Positions 11,647 through 22,898 of a DNA stretch of 64,000 nucleotides are shown here, one piece after another (position 1 is the first letter of the stretch; every line of letters begins with the position of its first letter). The position numbers and the translations under genes were made by a program. This stretch comes from Gracilaria gracilis (Eukaryota > Rhodophyta > Florideophyceae > Gracilariales > Gracilariaceae), in the NCBI GenBank assembly GCA_030374805.1, contig JARGSG010000050.1, positions 1 through 64,000 of the forward strand, given 5' to 3'. Below the pieces are notes generated by a model. It did no database searches, was not told the origin of the DNA, and saw only the letters and a program-made list of their open reading frames with translations.

Positions 11647-12063
11647 ATAATAATATGTCTATCACTGAAATTTGTTTTGTGCTTATCTGTCTTTCAAACA
11701 CCTCTTTGCCTTTCGATTTCTGTTTTATATTTCTCGCTTGGTAACGTTATCGTTCTTTGTGCTCCGAAGACTTTTATTATTGCTCCAACTTTTTGTTTAG
11801 GAAAGGGTAATTTACATGATGTAGATTCTGCGTTTCAAGAGTTTTTTGTTCTCTTCACTCCTGTTTGGTAACATGTAGATATACAGTTTTAAATCATGTG
11901 CAATTTTAATTTATATATTGGTACGGTAAAATTGTGTAACTGTTACGCTCACATCAATGTTTTATGCAAGGAGGTATAAATTTGGAATCCAGACTGATCT
12001 ACTGATTTGTCTGAAACATTCCTATTCTGTTCCAGATACTGTTACGGAAATTAACTTTACTCT
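11647..12063. other. AT-rich interval, nothing recognised
   Basis: This is the 3' flank of transposase copy A. No gene or clear right terminal inverted repeat for copy A was found before the left end of transposon B at 12064. Confidence 0.4.
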
Positions 12064-12085
12064 GGAGGGTTCGGGAAATTTGAGC
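12064..12085 (+). repeat. Left terminal inverted repeat of transposon B
   Basis: It reads GGAGGGTTCGGGAAAT inward and pairs with the right end (25510-25531) with about three differences and a one-base shift. Confidence 0.65.
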
Positions 12086-12547
12086 TTTGTCGTAAAAACT
12101 GCATTTGGAATTGCAGAGTGATACAATCGGTACAAATCACGTTTTTTGGATTTAATAACGTTATAAATATATACAAAACATTCTGAATGCTTTTGATTAC
12201 AAAGTGACAAATATTGTTTGCCAATTTGCCGTTAGAATTTTCATTCCTATTTTAAATTCATAGCACCACTCGAAAACTGGCTACAGCTTTTGTTTACGCA
12301 ATTGTACTCGTAACGTATTAAAATATTTCGTTCAGTCATACGGTATTTTTGAAGCAACACATATGTCAAAACCTCTCATCTTTTTTGAAACAAGCAATTC
12401 ATACTCGTAGAAAAATTCCTTATGGCAATTAGTCCAGAAAAAAAGGACATGCGCATGTTGAAAGCTCCAATGACTTAGTTTGGAACATTAGACAAACACT
12501 ATGGTGCTTCAACAAAATAAAAAAAAGAATAAAAATTTAGGAAGATA

Positions 12548-12750
12548 TCATACGACATAAAACATATCGTTATCTTCAACCTTGCAGTATTCACTGACAT
12601 CGGCCTCTTTCAGATCCACGTACAACATTCGAACTCCATATTCTGTCCAAACCAAATTTGACTTAGGTATAATTTGCGGTTGAACCCGAAATGGTAGATG
12701 AATTCTACATGGCGACTCGACCCAATCGGAGCTCTTCTGACGCATTTTTC
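12548..12750 (-). pseudogene. SANT/Myb-like accessory gene of transposon B, 3' part
   Basis: This is the C-terminal 65 codons of the gene at 22193-22898, now 9.4 kb away beyond element 2. The frame is the same as the 5' part when the insert and one TTTTC copy are ignored. It ends with TGA at 12550-12548. No mutation other than the insertion is evident, so the gene was probably intact when hit. Confidence 0.65.
12746..12750. repeat. Target-site duplication of element 2, left copy
   Basis: TTTTC lies directly before the LTR that starts at 12751 and recurs directly after the other LTR at 22193-22197. Five base pairs is the normal duplication size for Ty3/Gypsy integrases. Confidence 0.9.
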
Positions 12751-13258
12751 TGTCGTACAAATACCGATAAGGTGTGGGGTCCGCCTGGTAGAGGGAGCGC
12801 GCGAGGGCTCAACCTAAAGGGGAAAAACACACAACCAATATGGTAGTAGGGCACCTGAAACCCGCAGGGGCAAACGGCGGGGCAACTAGTCTAGACCGTG
12901 TAGGTGTACGGTAGTAGACGTCGACGCGCGGTAAAACCTGGATAGTAATAGAGTAGTAAGTGACCAAGATGGTATAGTTACTGCCCTAATGGTGCCTGAC
13001 TTTACAATACCCGAGGGGGAAGGCGAGGTGCACCACAATATATACAAGGTGCACCGACGCCGATCTCCCATGCGGGCATGACGTCATCGGCTGTGCCCAT
13101 GACCTACTGTCATGGGCCAGCAATGCTAAACTATCCTAGACTATAAATTAGAAATTAGAAATTATAAAATACAGAATAACAATTGGGTACAGTGCAGCCA
13201 GCAGGGCGCACCAGTAGACCCACGTGGCACCAACCCATTGAGGTCTCATTGTACTACA
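12751..13258 (-). repeat. 3' LTR of element 2
   Basis: 508 bp. In the sense direction it begins TGTAGTACAA and ends GTACGACA. It differs from the other LTR at two sites (near 13178 and 13203). It contains two ACC-N5-GGT dyads (12834 and 12963). Confidence 0.95.
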
Positions 13259-13275
13259 GACCCCCTTCCTACCCT
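13259..13275 (-). promoter_or_regulatory. Polypurine tract of element 2
   Basis: In the sense direction GGGTAGGAAGGGGGTC abuts the 3' LTR start TGTAGTAC, the same arrangement as in element 1. Confidence 0.75.
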
Positions 13276-15096
13276 GAGCCACGCCCTCGTGGCTCCTAGA
13301 TCCTTTCACCAAGTCGGTTGCATCGTCGTACCAATTTGGTCCCTGTCGCAGCCTTCGTGCCATCTCACGCCGTGCGTCGCGTCGGTTCGGCATCACCGAA
13401 CGCACTCTGTTCACCACCTTGGTCATCACCGATTGCGGCTCTATCCGCCTCTTTGGTTATCACCGACAGCGGCCTATTCATTCCCATTTGTGGTTTGGGC
13501 GCGACGCGCGTCTTCTTCCAGTACCTTCAAGGCTCCCTATTGCACTGCTTCGGGATACCCATTATGGGGCGACACCATAATGGTACTATCTTCTCGTCCT
13601 CGCCTTCATCACGATACTTTTGCGGTCTAGCTGTCCCTTCGCGGTCTTCTTGCTCCCGCAATGGTTACAACATCACCACATTGGTCCACGTATGCGCGGC
13701 TCGTCTGCTCTCCTTCCTATCCGATACCGTACTGGTCGACTTCGTGATACCATACAGGTCTGGTTCTTGCAGTTTCTTTGTAGCTTCACGATTATCGTAG
13801 CACCTTCAAGGTTCTAACCCTACCGTACACGACTGTACAGCGTCATCGTACTTTTTCCGCAGAGACTTGCTCTTCCTTCAAGGTTCATGCGACAGGCCGT
13901 ATCGGTTCCTGCGGGTATCGTTGTCCACAACCACGAAGGTTCGGTTCCTCACAATAACCATCTGGGTCATGATTTCCTTTCAGTTTGATCTCCAATCGCA
14001 CGACCTCCAAACCACTTTTGTAAACATTGGAGTGCGCTACCGTGCGCAGCGAGCGTCGCACCGTCCCTGTTGGGCACTAGGCGCTTGCTGTGCGTTCACC
14101 CTCAGGTTGATTATTGTCTCCACTTGGGTCTGTGCTTGAGCCACTTTGCTCCCGCATCCGTATTGGTGTTAGTCTTGAAATAAAAGTTAAATGTTGTGCG
14201 TTTCCATGTTAGGTTCCAATTACCCTATAGGTGCGGTGCGCAGCAAGAGAGGAAGCGCAAAAACAGCTCCCCTTTCCCTTAGAGCTGGGCATCTCGAATC
14301 AGGTTTTGAAACTCTTCTCCCACTTCCTTAGACCAGCGTACCACGATGGGTGAGGGTTAATGCCTTGTACTTAAGTTAGCTCCATCCTGAACCATTCTGG
14401 TGCTCGTAGTATGGTTCACCATGTTGGTACGCCGATGCGCCTTCGTGCGGCGCAGCGAGCGGTTTCGCTTCCCATGAGGTCTTATTTGTGCCAAGCGCTT
14501 GCGCGCAGTGGCCAGCAATGTACCGAGATGGTTCTGCATGGCCTCTCACCATGCATGGGCGCACGTGCGGTGCTTTACCCCGGAGGTTACTTGCAAGGCG
14601 AATCAAAAAATTCGACCGGAAAATTACCCCTCCAGATGGTAGTCAAAACGCAGAAAACCCTTTTGGTCTGTATCTCGAGAACCAAGGGGTTTCAGAGGCT
14701 GGGAATGGCCGATTCGAGAGCGCGGCACGGTCAAAATACTTAGATTTTTTGACCATGCCGTTGTTCGCTCCCTACACACAATAGTGTAAACCGAATCGGT
14801 TACTCCGCACGGCGCGCCACGAGCAGCGCGCGTATGCGTCGTCAAATAAAAAAATCCAATTTTTTGAATGTTTCCACCGTGCGGGTTCGCGCGCGTGCCG
14901 CGCACGTGCATGGCGCGTGTGCAACGGTGCGCGTACAACGGTGCGTCCGTCTTTAGCGCTACCGCTCCTTGGACCTACCCTCATGGAATGCTTCCTTCTG
15001 GTTGTACCTTCCCGGTGAGCGTCCGAACCGACTTCGGTACTCCTCATTACAATGTGCTTTTCCCCCTTCCTTGGGGGACTGCATTACCTCTAAGGT
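13276..15096. other. 3' non-coding region of element 2 with dense dyad motifs
   Basis: No convincing gene; a 160-codon plus-strand open frame at 13318-13800 lacks protein-like features. The stretch holds about 16 exact ACC-N5-GGT dyads by eye (13308, 13330, 13574, 13675, 13726, 13749, 13802, 13930, 13957, 14222, 14418, 14577, 14657, 14790, 14876, 15006), against about 0.45 expected by chance. It occupies the place of the antisense frame of element 1. Confidence 0.7.
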
Positions 15097-18000
15097 TTAC
15101 CCATCATTCGGCATGTCCTCTCCTTTGCGGTTCCAGTAGCTTACCCTGAAATGGTGTGGTATGGCTGAGGGCGGCTCGGCGGTATCACCGTCAGCCCCCC
15201 AGCCATACCAGCGTACTGTGTACTTCAGACCTTCTTGGGTACGGCGGTGACCTACAAGGCGTTCCACTGGGAACTCATTAGAGACCTGGGCTGGTATCGT
15301 TTCACCACTTTGGTTTAGATGAGCATCGGTACCACTAGGGGTGGGTTTTTCCTCTGAAGGAGCAACCGTAATCCCCGCAGGTGGTACGTAGTATGGGTCG
15401 TCACCCTGTGCGTCATCATTAACCTCGATGGGTGTCCCGTCTTCCCGGGGCTGAGTCCTCAGGGCAACCGCTTGTGGGTCACGCGCGGATTCTCCGCGTT
15501 CCTTCCTGGACTGAACCGTCTGAGGTGCAACCGTGATTCGGTCAATAGAGATTGTATTCTCTACACCATCTTGGTTCACCGTTACCGTGTGGTCGGTCGA
15601 CCGAACTACCTTGAAAGGTCCCGATGATTTCGGAAGAAGCTTAGAATTGATATCTCTATCAATAGCTTCATCATCAGCTTCATCACCCGGTCGTGGTTTA
15701 GCTCCTTTCGGAGGGTGGTCAATAAAGACATATTGATCCGGCGTAGCCGTTACCACTTGGGTTACCTTACGGTCGTAGTCCTCCTTGTACCGCTTCTGGG
15801 ATGCTGTGAGCTTGCTCTCAGCATACTTGAGAGCACGTCTCAACCTCAAAAGGGTATTCCGTTTGACCTGTGACGGTGTGAGCGCTCCGGCGGCTTCTTG
15901 TCCTACTGGGTCCCCTTCAACAACAATACCTGGTGGCTGTCTTGACAGTATTAGATCGAACGGCGTAGTTTGCGTCGCTCGATGAACCTGAAGGTTATAT
16001 GCATATGTCAAGGGCTGCACGAGCTCGTCCCAACAAGTTTGGTGTTCTTCCGTATAATGTCGCGGCCTAGATACCAGTGTTCGGTTAAAGCGCTCCACTT
16101 GCCCATTCGTTTGCGGATGGTAGGCAGTAGTGAAGTAGTGCTTAATACCCAAGAGGTTACAAACAGCTTCAAAGAACTTCGAAGCTAAGTTCGAACCATT
16201 GTCGGTAAGTAGATAAAGCGGTGCACCATACGGGTAGATCCAATTGTTCAAGAACGCCACCGCGAGGGTCGTCGATTTCGTGTCCTTCAAGGGTATCGCT
16301 CGCGTGAGCTTCGAGAACCTGTCGGTGATTACGATGATGTACTGATATCCCCTTGTGGTTTTTGGTAACGGACCCAGAAGGTCTATTGCGACGAACTCGA
16401 GAGGACCCGCTGCAGGGAATAGCTTCAAGTATTTCCTGTGCTTCCGGAGACCTCCACGGGTACGTACGCAAGATTCACATTGACCTACAAAGGTATATAT
16501 ATCATTAGCCATATGAGGCCAGTAGTACCCTTGCCTCAAGGTGTAGTACATTCTCGTACCTCCAGGGTGTCCTGATAGCCTTGGGTAGTGGGCTAGGTAC
16601 AGCACCCGAGGGCGCAGCACCTTGGGCACTACCTTCTGAAGGGAACCATCAATAGGAGCTCGCCTCACCAGGAAACCATTTCGGTCGACGTCAAAGTTCG
16701 AGTCTTTCATACCTACTTGGTCCATGAGAGAGCGGCAATAAACATCGTTTGCTTGCTCTCTCAGGAATTTCTCGCGGGTAATTGGCATGACGTCTGTTTC
16801 CTCGAGGGCGAGTATTTCCCGAGCGATGGCATCACTAAACCACGTATCCTCTTCGGGTAGAGTCCAGTAACCTTCTAAGGTATCACCATCAGGGTTGGTA
16901 GAGATGGTAAAGCATGGGATATCATCCTCTACCAGCTCGGTGTCCAAACCATCTGTGGTAATGCGAGACATCGCGTCTGCGACATTGTGCTTGATACCTG
17001 GACGGTACTGTACGTCATACTCGAACTCTGAAAGTCGTAACCGCCATCGGGCAAGTCTGCCTGATGCGTCGGCCAGACCCAGTATCCACCGTAGGGCATC
17101 ATGGTCGGTTCGAAGCGTGAACCTTTCACCATATAGGTAGGGACGGAGCATCAACATGCTCCAGACTACTGCCAGACATTCCTTTTCGGTTGTTGTCTAG
17201 TTCTTTTCTGCAGCGTGCAAAGCACGGCTCTAGTACCCTATAGGTAGTTTGTCGCCGTTTTCTTGCTCCTGCATAAGACAACAACCAATTTGGGCGTCCG
17301 AAGCGTCAGTATCTAACGTGTATCGTAAACCAGCTTTGGGTAATGCCAAGATGGGAGGTGTCAAGAGCGCATGTTTCAGCGCCTCGAACGCATCCATTTC
17401 CTCATTGGTAAGACATTCAAACCTTGTAGGTTGACCTTTCAGCAGCTTCCTGTTGAGGGGAGCCGCTATCTTGGCAAATCCCTTGATAAACCGGCGGTAC
17501 ACATTGCACAAACCTATAAAGGATCGGATTTCCATCTGGGACGTGGGTGGCTTCGCCTCCTGCACGGCCCGGATATTCCGCGGCGTCACTTCTAACCTCC
17601 CAGGGCTGATGATATGACCAAGGTATTCTACCTCTTTGGTGAAGAATTCGCACTTGCGGAGCTTCAACGTTACTCCAGATTCCCTCAAAAGGTTCAAAAC
17701 TTCCCTAACATGGTGGAAATGTTCCTCTACCGTTCTGGAATATATGATTACATCGTCGATGTATACCACAGCGGTTCTCCACTTCACCTTCGAAAGGATT
17801 ATATCTAACGCCCTCTGAAAGGTAGCCGGGGCATTTCGCAACCCAAAGGGCATACGCGTAAAACGGAATAACCCAGCGTGGCAAGTAAACGTAGTTTTGT
17901 CCTTGTCTTCTTCCCTGATAGGTACCTGCCAATAACCACAATTGGCATCGAGCGTAGTAAAGATCTTGGCGTTGCCCAACGAATCTATACACTCGTCCAT

Positions 18001-19506
18001 TCTAGGTATTGGGTACGAATCCCTAATGGTCATACTATTCAGTCTTCTGTAGTCCACACAGAACCGCATACGGGTATCATTCTTCTTTGTGACGAGAACC
18101 ACCGGGCTGGCCCAGTCCGCATTTGCTGGTTCTATGACACCTTCACGGAGCATTCTCTCGACCTCATTGAGCTCAACCTCCCGGGCTTTTGGACCTGCAC
18201 GGTAAGGCTGCTGGTAAATGGGTTTCCAGCCAGGCACCATATCAATTCGGTGCTCTGTAGCCTCAATTTGGCCCAACTGGCCCGACCACATGGGTTCAAA
18301 TTCTTCTAAGAGACTGAGGATCCGGTCTCGGAGAGCCTGGTTCTCCGCACCGATCTGGACTTCCTCTCTCCAATTCCGCACTGGGTCCAGTTCCATAGTC
18401 TTTTCCTGATCCCTAACCTTAAAGGTATTGGCGATCTTCTGTTCCATTTTGGTATTTGTCGATAACGGGGGCGCATATGCAGGGTATGGCGCATCCGTTC
18501 CTCCCCCTTCCTTAGAGGTGGCGACCTCGCCCAACACATGAGGTGAGACCGTGAAAACCCCTTGTGGTGCCGGCAGTGCGATTCCAATAGTGGTATTCTT
18601 GGGTAACTTAACAATGTGATTGCTAAAGTTACTCAAGTACACCTTGAAGGTTTGGTTAGGGATGTTGTCGATAATCCCGTTTGCCATCAAGGCGAGATGT
18701 CTTTCTGCCAACCTAGGATGGTTCTGTAGCATTACCAATCCTGGAACTGCGCATGAGACATTCACTACCATTTGGGTCATAGCCGGAATTGAAACCAATT
18801 TGGTGAGCCGTATCTTGTTTGAAACCGTTTCGGTGGGTATATTGAACCTCGGCTTCTTACGCCAACCATTTTTGGTCTGCGTATTACCAAGTATGGCAAT
18901 ACGACCACCTTGACGGAGAGCGACCGTTCGGGACCCTGGCAAAATTGCCTTGACATGTTTGTCAATAAAGTTGGTCCCGAGGATACAGTCTGTCGCCAAA
19001 CGATCCACCACAAAGAAATTGAGCTTTACCTTCAAGGTTCCAAGTTGTACCACAGTGGTTAACATTCCTCTAAGGTGCAGTGGGCGCTCATTAGCGTCCA
19101 CCAGCGGGTTGATAGTCGGGGCAGGCCGAATGTTCCGCAAGACCGCATCGGGTATGACGCGAGCGTTTAGTACATTTGGACCGGCGCCGGTATCGAGTAC
19201 ACACGCAACGGAGACCTGTAGGTAATTGAGAAAGCTTACTGAAGCATTAACTTTATAGTTATTGTACTTCATTAGATACACCACATTGGGTACATCTGAT
19301 TCTTCTTTTTCCACCATTAAGGTTTCCCGTTCCGGTATCGACGGGCCTTCCAATTCACGGTTAGGGGTGGCCCCTACGCTAACCGTTCGGTGTTTTCCTG
19401 CTCCTCCTGAGCGAGACTGTCCTTCTCCAAGATTGGTGTTTCCTCGACGAGATGAACCTGAGATGGTGATGGTTGAGCTTGTACCCTCTTTCCAGATCCA
19501 TATAGG
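15097..19506 (-). CDS. pol of element 2: protease, RT, RNase H, integrase, chromodomain
   Basis: In frame with gag after a TAA. Domains: protease CVLDTGAGPNVL (about 19190-19225); reverse transcriptase with FCVDYRRLN, MPFGLRNAPATFQ and YIDD; RNase H with TDASDAQIGC and TTEKECLAVVW; integrase with an HHCC finger (HYPRLSGHPGG, CESC) and intact D,D,E (AIDLLGPL, LTDNGSN, NGQVERFN); C-terminal chromodomain (VERLVGHR, YTVRWYGW, DTAEPPS). TAG codons at 17232-17230 (where element 1 has Trp) and 17199-17197 (where it has Tyr) split the RNase H. There are no frameshifts. Either these are fresh inactivating mutations and the copy was mobilised in trans, or the codons are read through. Confidence 0.9.
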
Positions 19507-21537
19507 TTACGGTGGTTTTGCTGCCTGGCACTGATCAGATGTTCGCGCACCCCTGGGCGGTATTTTGTCACATCTGTTCGCCAGATGGTCTGGCGACAAA
19601 CAGAGCCAGCAAACCAATCCAACTGTCTGGGGATCACGCATTGCCATAGAGGTAGGTCGGGTAACCGGATTGGTTGGTGCTGTAGCATATGAAGATGCTT
19701 GCGAACCACCCGTTGAGGTTTGTTGAGTGCTCGCCGCACTTGGTGGCGACCTTACCGAAGCTGGTGGTACTGTCGACGACCAATTACCAATGGAGGTGGC
19801 TCGTGACTGAGCCTGCGGCGCAGTCACGAGATGAACTGCCATTCCTGTTGGTACGCGAATGAGCGAATCTCCCTCTGAGGTAGTGCTTTCCTCTAGCTCC
19901 AATACTGACCGTTTCGGTTTATCCTTTGAGGTATGGGACGCCGACGGCTTCTTTCCGTGACGGAGAGTGTCACCTAGTCCCTGGGCATAACGGGCAAGCC
20001 CATTATAGTCCACCTTACGGTTGTTCGCCAGGTAATTGCGTACCTGCGAACGGATCGCTTTGTCAACATTGTCGGCAAAGAGCGACTTCAACCTACTAGT
20101 GGTAAAGACATTACCGCATCGGGTGGCCAGATTCCAAAGGCCCAACGAGAATTCCATTTCGGTTTGGCTAGAGCGTTGGCGATATGCCTGCACCTCAGCG
20201 TAACCTTCCTGGATAACCTCATCGGTAGCGTAAGTTTCCAACATGAAATTAACCACTTCTGGGTACGTCTCTAACATCTCTGTCCCCTCTTCATCAACCG
20301 CCAGGGTATTTCCACGGAGCCTGCCTTGCAGCAAGTGGTAAGCTTGACCTTTAAGGTAAAACTGGAATAACCACATGGCAGCGCCTTCGGAAAAACCATT
20401 TTGGTCGCATGCAATCTTGAACTTCTGTAGAAAGTCAATTACCGCAATGGGATCATCACCTGTGAAGGTAGTATCACCCATCTGGAAGCTGAGCTTCTTG
20501 TGGTGCTTGGTGATCTTCTGCGCAACCTCTTGGGTGTAAGCAGAGGATCGGTTTCTCAACCGATATGACCTATAATCAACCGCTTTGGTGAACATATCGT
20601 TCAGCGGCTGACGCACCTCTAGGGTTGTATCGGTGTCCGAATCCGAGTCGGACGACTCGTACCGTTTCTTCTTACCTTTCCGGTTTCTCTTTGACGACTT
20701 CTTCGCCAACCGGTTCGGTCTCTTCTGGCGTCTACCTTTACGGTCATCATCCGACGATGAACCAGTATCGGTATCGGAGCTCGAGGAATCGGGGTCAGAG
20801 TCGTAGCCGCGATTCTTTCCCTTTCTCCTCCTCCTTTCTTTACCCTTGCGGTTTCTTCTTCGTCGCCCCTCTTCTGGGTCAGACGAATCGTCCTCAGGTC
20901 CACCAGTCTTGGTGTCCTTTCGAACGTTACCTCCAATGGGTGGCAAGTACACGTCTCGAGGGCTCATCTCTATATGGCCCTCTTGACCTTGCCTTAAACC
21001 TTGTAGGTACGCACTATCGGCCGGAATTGGCTTGATTGGTGCGGAAGAACCAGCAGGGATCCCTTGTGGTATGCGAGTAACCACATTCACCCCAGGGGTT
21101 TTGGCTTCCGCCATTCCTTCAGAAACCCAAAGGTCTTGAACCACTCGGTAGATATGCTCCCGGGCACCCGTTAAGAGGTATGTTTCAACCAATTTAGGTA
21201 TGCGTTGAGAGAGCTCGTGCACGGCTCGATCAACCACCAAGCGGGTAACGGCGTCCATGTCCATTGAGGTCATAGCTTCATTAACCGTAGCGGTAAAAAG
21301 AGCTTTCGCTCGATCTTCCAATTGGGGCCAAAGGTCCTCAACCGTTGTCGGCTAATCCTTGTTAGGTTCAGGAGCCAACGGTGGCTGAGTGCCCGTATCC
21401 TTTGAGGTTCCGGCCCGAGGTTGCCGAAGCAACTCCTCGGGATTATCCAGAATGGGTTTAGCGGCCGAAGCCGCAGCAGAACCCTTGTGGCTAGGTGGCG
21501 CGCTAGAGCCACGAGTAATCCTTTTAGGTCTTTCCAT
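19507..21537 (-). CDS. gag of element 2
   Basis: Likely starts at ATG 21537-21535 (MERPKRITRG), with an in-frame TAG at 21354-21352; a 604-codon open stretch follows. Features: N-terminal helical region; a long Lys/Arg and Ser/Asp tract (about 20630-20900) that is likely RNA-binding; capsid-like block (VDYRSYRL, DFLQKFKIACDQNGF, PEVVNFMLETYATDE); CCHC zinc knuckle CWLCLSPDHLANRC near the end (about 19560-19600). Ends with TAA at 19509-19507, after which the same frame runs straight into pol. Gag packages the RNA in virus-like particles. Confidence 0.85.
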
Positions 21538-21668
21538 AGTGACCAATAGTGGTATCCAATTGCTTCGCGAGTATTCCTACGAAACCAAATAGGTGTGTGA
21601 ACTTCCAGAATCCTTTCGAATGTCTTCTGTTCACCAGTAAAGGTACGACAAAAACCAAGAAACTTCTA

Positions 21669-21681
21669 GGTCGGGAGACCA
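21669..21681 (-). promoter_or_regulatory. Candidate primer-binding site of element 2
   Basis: TGGTCTCCCGACC begins three bases after the 5' LTR in the sense direction. The TGG start matches the CCA end of a tRNA, as expected for minus-strand priming. I cannot name the tRNA. Confidence 0.5.
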
Positions 21682-21684
21682 AAA

Positions 21685-22192
21685 TGTCGTACAAATACCG
21701 ATAAGGTGTGGGGTCCGCCTGGTAGAGGGAGCGCGCGAGGGCTCAACCTAAAGGGGAAAAACACACAACCAATATGGTAGTAGGGCACCTGAAACCCGCA
21801 GGGGCAAACGGCGGGGCAACTAGTCTAGACCGTGTAGGTGTACGGTAGTAGACGTCGACGCGCGGTAAAACCTGGATAGTAATAGAGTAGTAAGTGACCA
21901 AGATGGTATAGTTACTGCCCTAATGGTGCCTGACTTTACAATACCCGAGGGGGAAGGCGAGGTGCACCACAATATATACAAGGTGCACCGACGCCGATCT
22001 CCCATGCGGGCATGACGTCATCGGCTGTGCCCATGACCTACTGTCATGGGCCAGCAATGCTAAACTATCCTAGACTATAAATTAGAAATTAGAAATTATA
22101 AAATACAGAATACCAATTGGGTACAGTGCAGCCAGCAAGGCGCACCAGTAGACCCACGTGGCACCAACCCATTGAGGTCTCATTGTACTACA
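21685..22192 (-). repeat. 5' LTR of element 2
   Basis: 508 bp, same ends as the LTR at 12751-13258 with two substitutions. It should carry the promoter of the element. Confidence 0.95.
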
Positions 22193-22197
22193 TTTTC
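22193..22197. repeat. Target-site duplication of element 2, right copy
   Basis: TTTTC, identical to 12746-12750. Confidence 0.9.
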
Positions 22198-22898
22198 TCA
22201 GTGAATTTTGGAACCCAATGATTTTGGGATGATATGATGTTAAACTATCTTCGCTGCTACCTGACAACCATTTACGATGCATCACTTCCGTTTCAACCAT
22301 TGGTTTTGGCCAGATAACTCGCAGTTCCAAATATTCCCCATCATCGACTACATGCAGAGAAAACATGTTCTGGTCTACTCCTGAAGGAAGATTGATTGCG
22401 ACAGAGATTCGCTTCACGACAGTGTCAGGCTCGATCCACACTGAGGTTAAATGCAAAGGTTTGAATGCATTGATCGCTGCAACAACTTCCACACCCTCCT
22501 CATGAGCATCGGTTTCATTAAAGTCATCGAACCCGCCAAAGCCTTCTGCCGTATACTTGCGCTTTCTACCTGTAGAGGGTGTAATTGAGTTCGAATCTGT
22601 TCCATGCGATGTAAACCGTCTGTCCAATGCTTCCTCGTCTCCGTCTTCAGGGTCTACAACTGGTTAATACAAAGCTAAAAAGTAGAAGAAAATTTCATTT
22701 CTTACCTTGAGGATTGGTGTATTGTTTTCTCATGTTGTAATAACATTGTCTGAAGTTCTGAAGTTTGTGCTTCTTAAATATGGAAGATGACTCCCATAAT
22801 TTCTTCGGCTCCTCTGACCCCGTAATCTCGCCATCGTCGAATAACTTCCGCATAAGTTTGACCGCGGCTGAATTTTTGGTGAGCCTCGCAGATGCCAT
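22193..22898 (-). pseudogene. SANT/Myb-like accessory gene of transposon B, 5' part
   Basis: Starts at ATG 22898-22896. Exon 1 runs to 22706; a 46-nt intron (22705-22660, GTAAGA to ACCAG) joins the frame through a Val codon to exon 2 at 22659. The N-terminal 60 residues (KLMRKLFDDGEITG, KKLWESSSIFKKHKL, FRQCYYNMRKQY) look like a helical SANT/Myb- or MADF-type DNA-binding domain, as expected of the second protein of Harbinger transposons. The rest is unrecognised, with a KRKY basic patch. The frame runs to Arg-Lys at 22193 and then enters the LTR of element 2. Removing the retrotransposon and one target duplication makes the frame continuous with 12745-12548, about 285 residues in all. Confidence 0.65.

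Larger units (their letters stand above)
12751..22192 (-). mobile_element. Complete chromovirus-type Ty3/Gypsy retrotransposon, element 2
   Basis: 9442 bp, bounded by two 508-bp LTRs and a 5-bp target duplication. Transcribed on the minus strand: primer-binding site 21669-21681, gag from 21537, pol to 15097, a 1.8-kb non-coding 3' region, polypurine tract, 3' LTR. The LTRs differ at only two positions, so integration is recent. Gag-pol is a single 6.4-kb reading frame without frameshifts, interrupted by three TAG codons and one TAA at the gag/pol boundary. It lies in transposon B, in the same orientation as the gene it disrupts, and is filled with the dyad ACC-N5-GGT. Confidence 0.95.
12751..22192. 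repeat. Dispersed dyad motif ACC-N5-GGT confined to element 2
   Basis: More than 50 exact ACC-N5-GGT sites by eye across LTRs, gag, pol and 3' region, against about 2.3 expected. Examples in coding DNA start at 15304, 15565, 15752, 16147, 16225, 16259, 16558, 16996, 17235 and 17765. Variants with 4- or 6-base spacers are also frequent. The CCG-N2-CGG motif of element 1 is here only at background frequency. Confidence 0.85.

Noticed and set aside
13318-13800. 160-codon plus-strand open frame in the 3' region of element 2
   Set aside because: Composition follows the dyad-rich non-coding DNA; no motifs, and no similarity to the antisense frame of element 1.
15097-21537. UAG reassigned to an amino acid in this genome
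   Set aside because: Several other genes (transposase copy B, and the genes at 28215-29021 and 30574-32358) end naturally in TAG.
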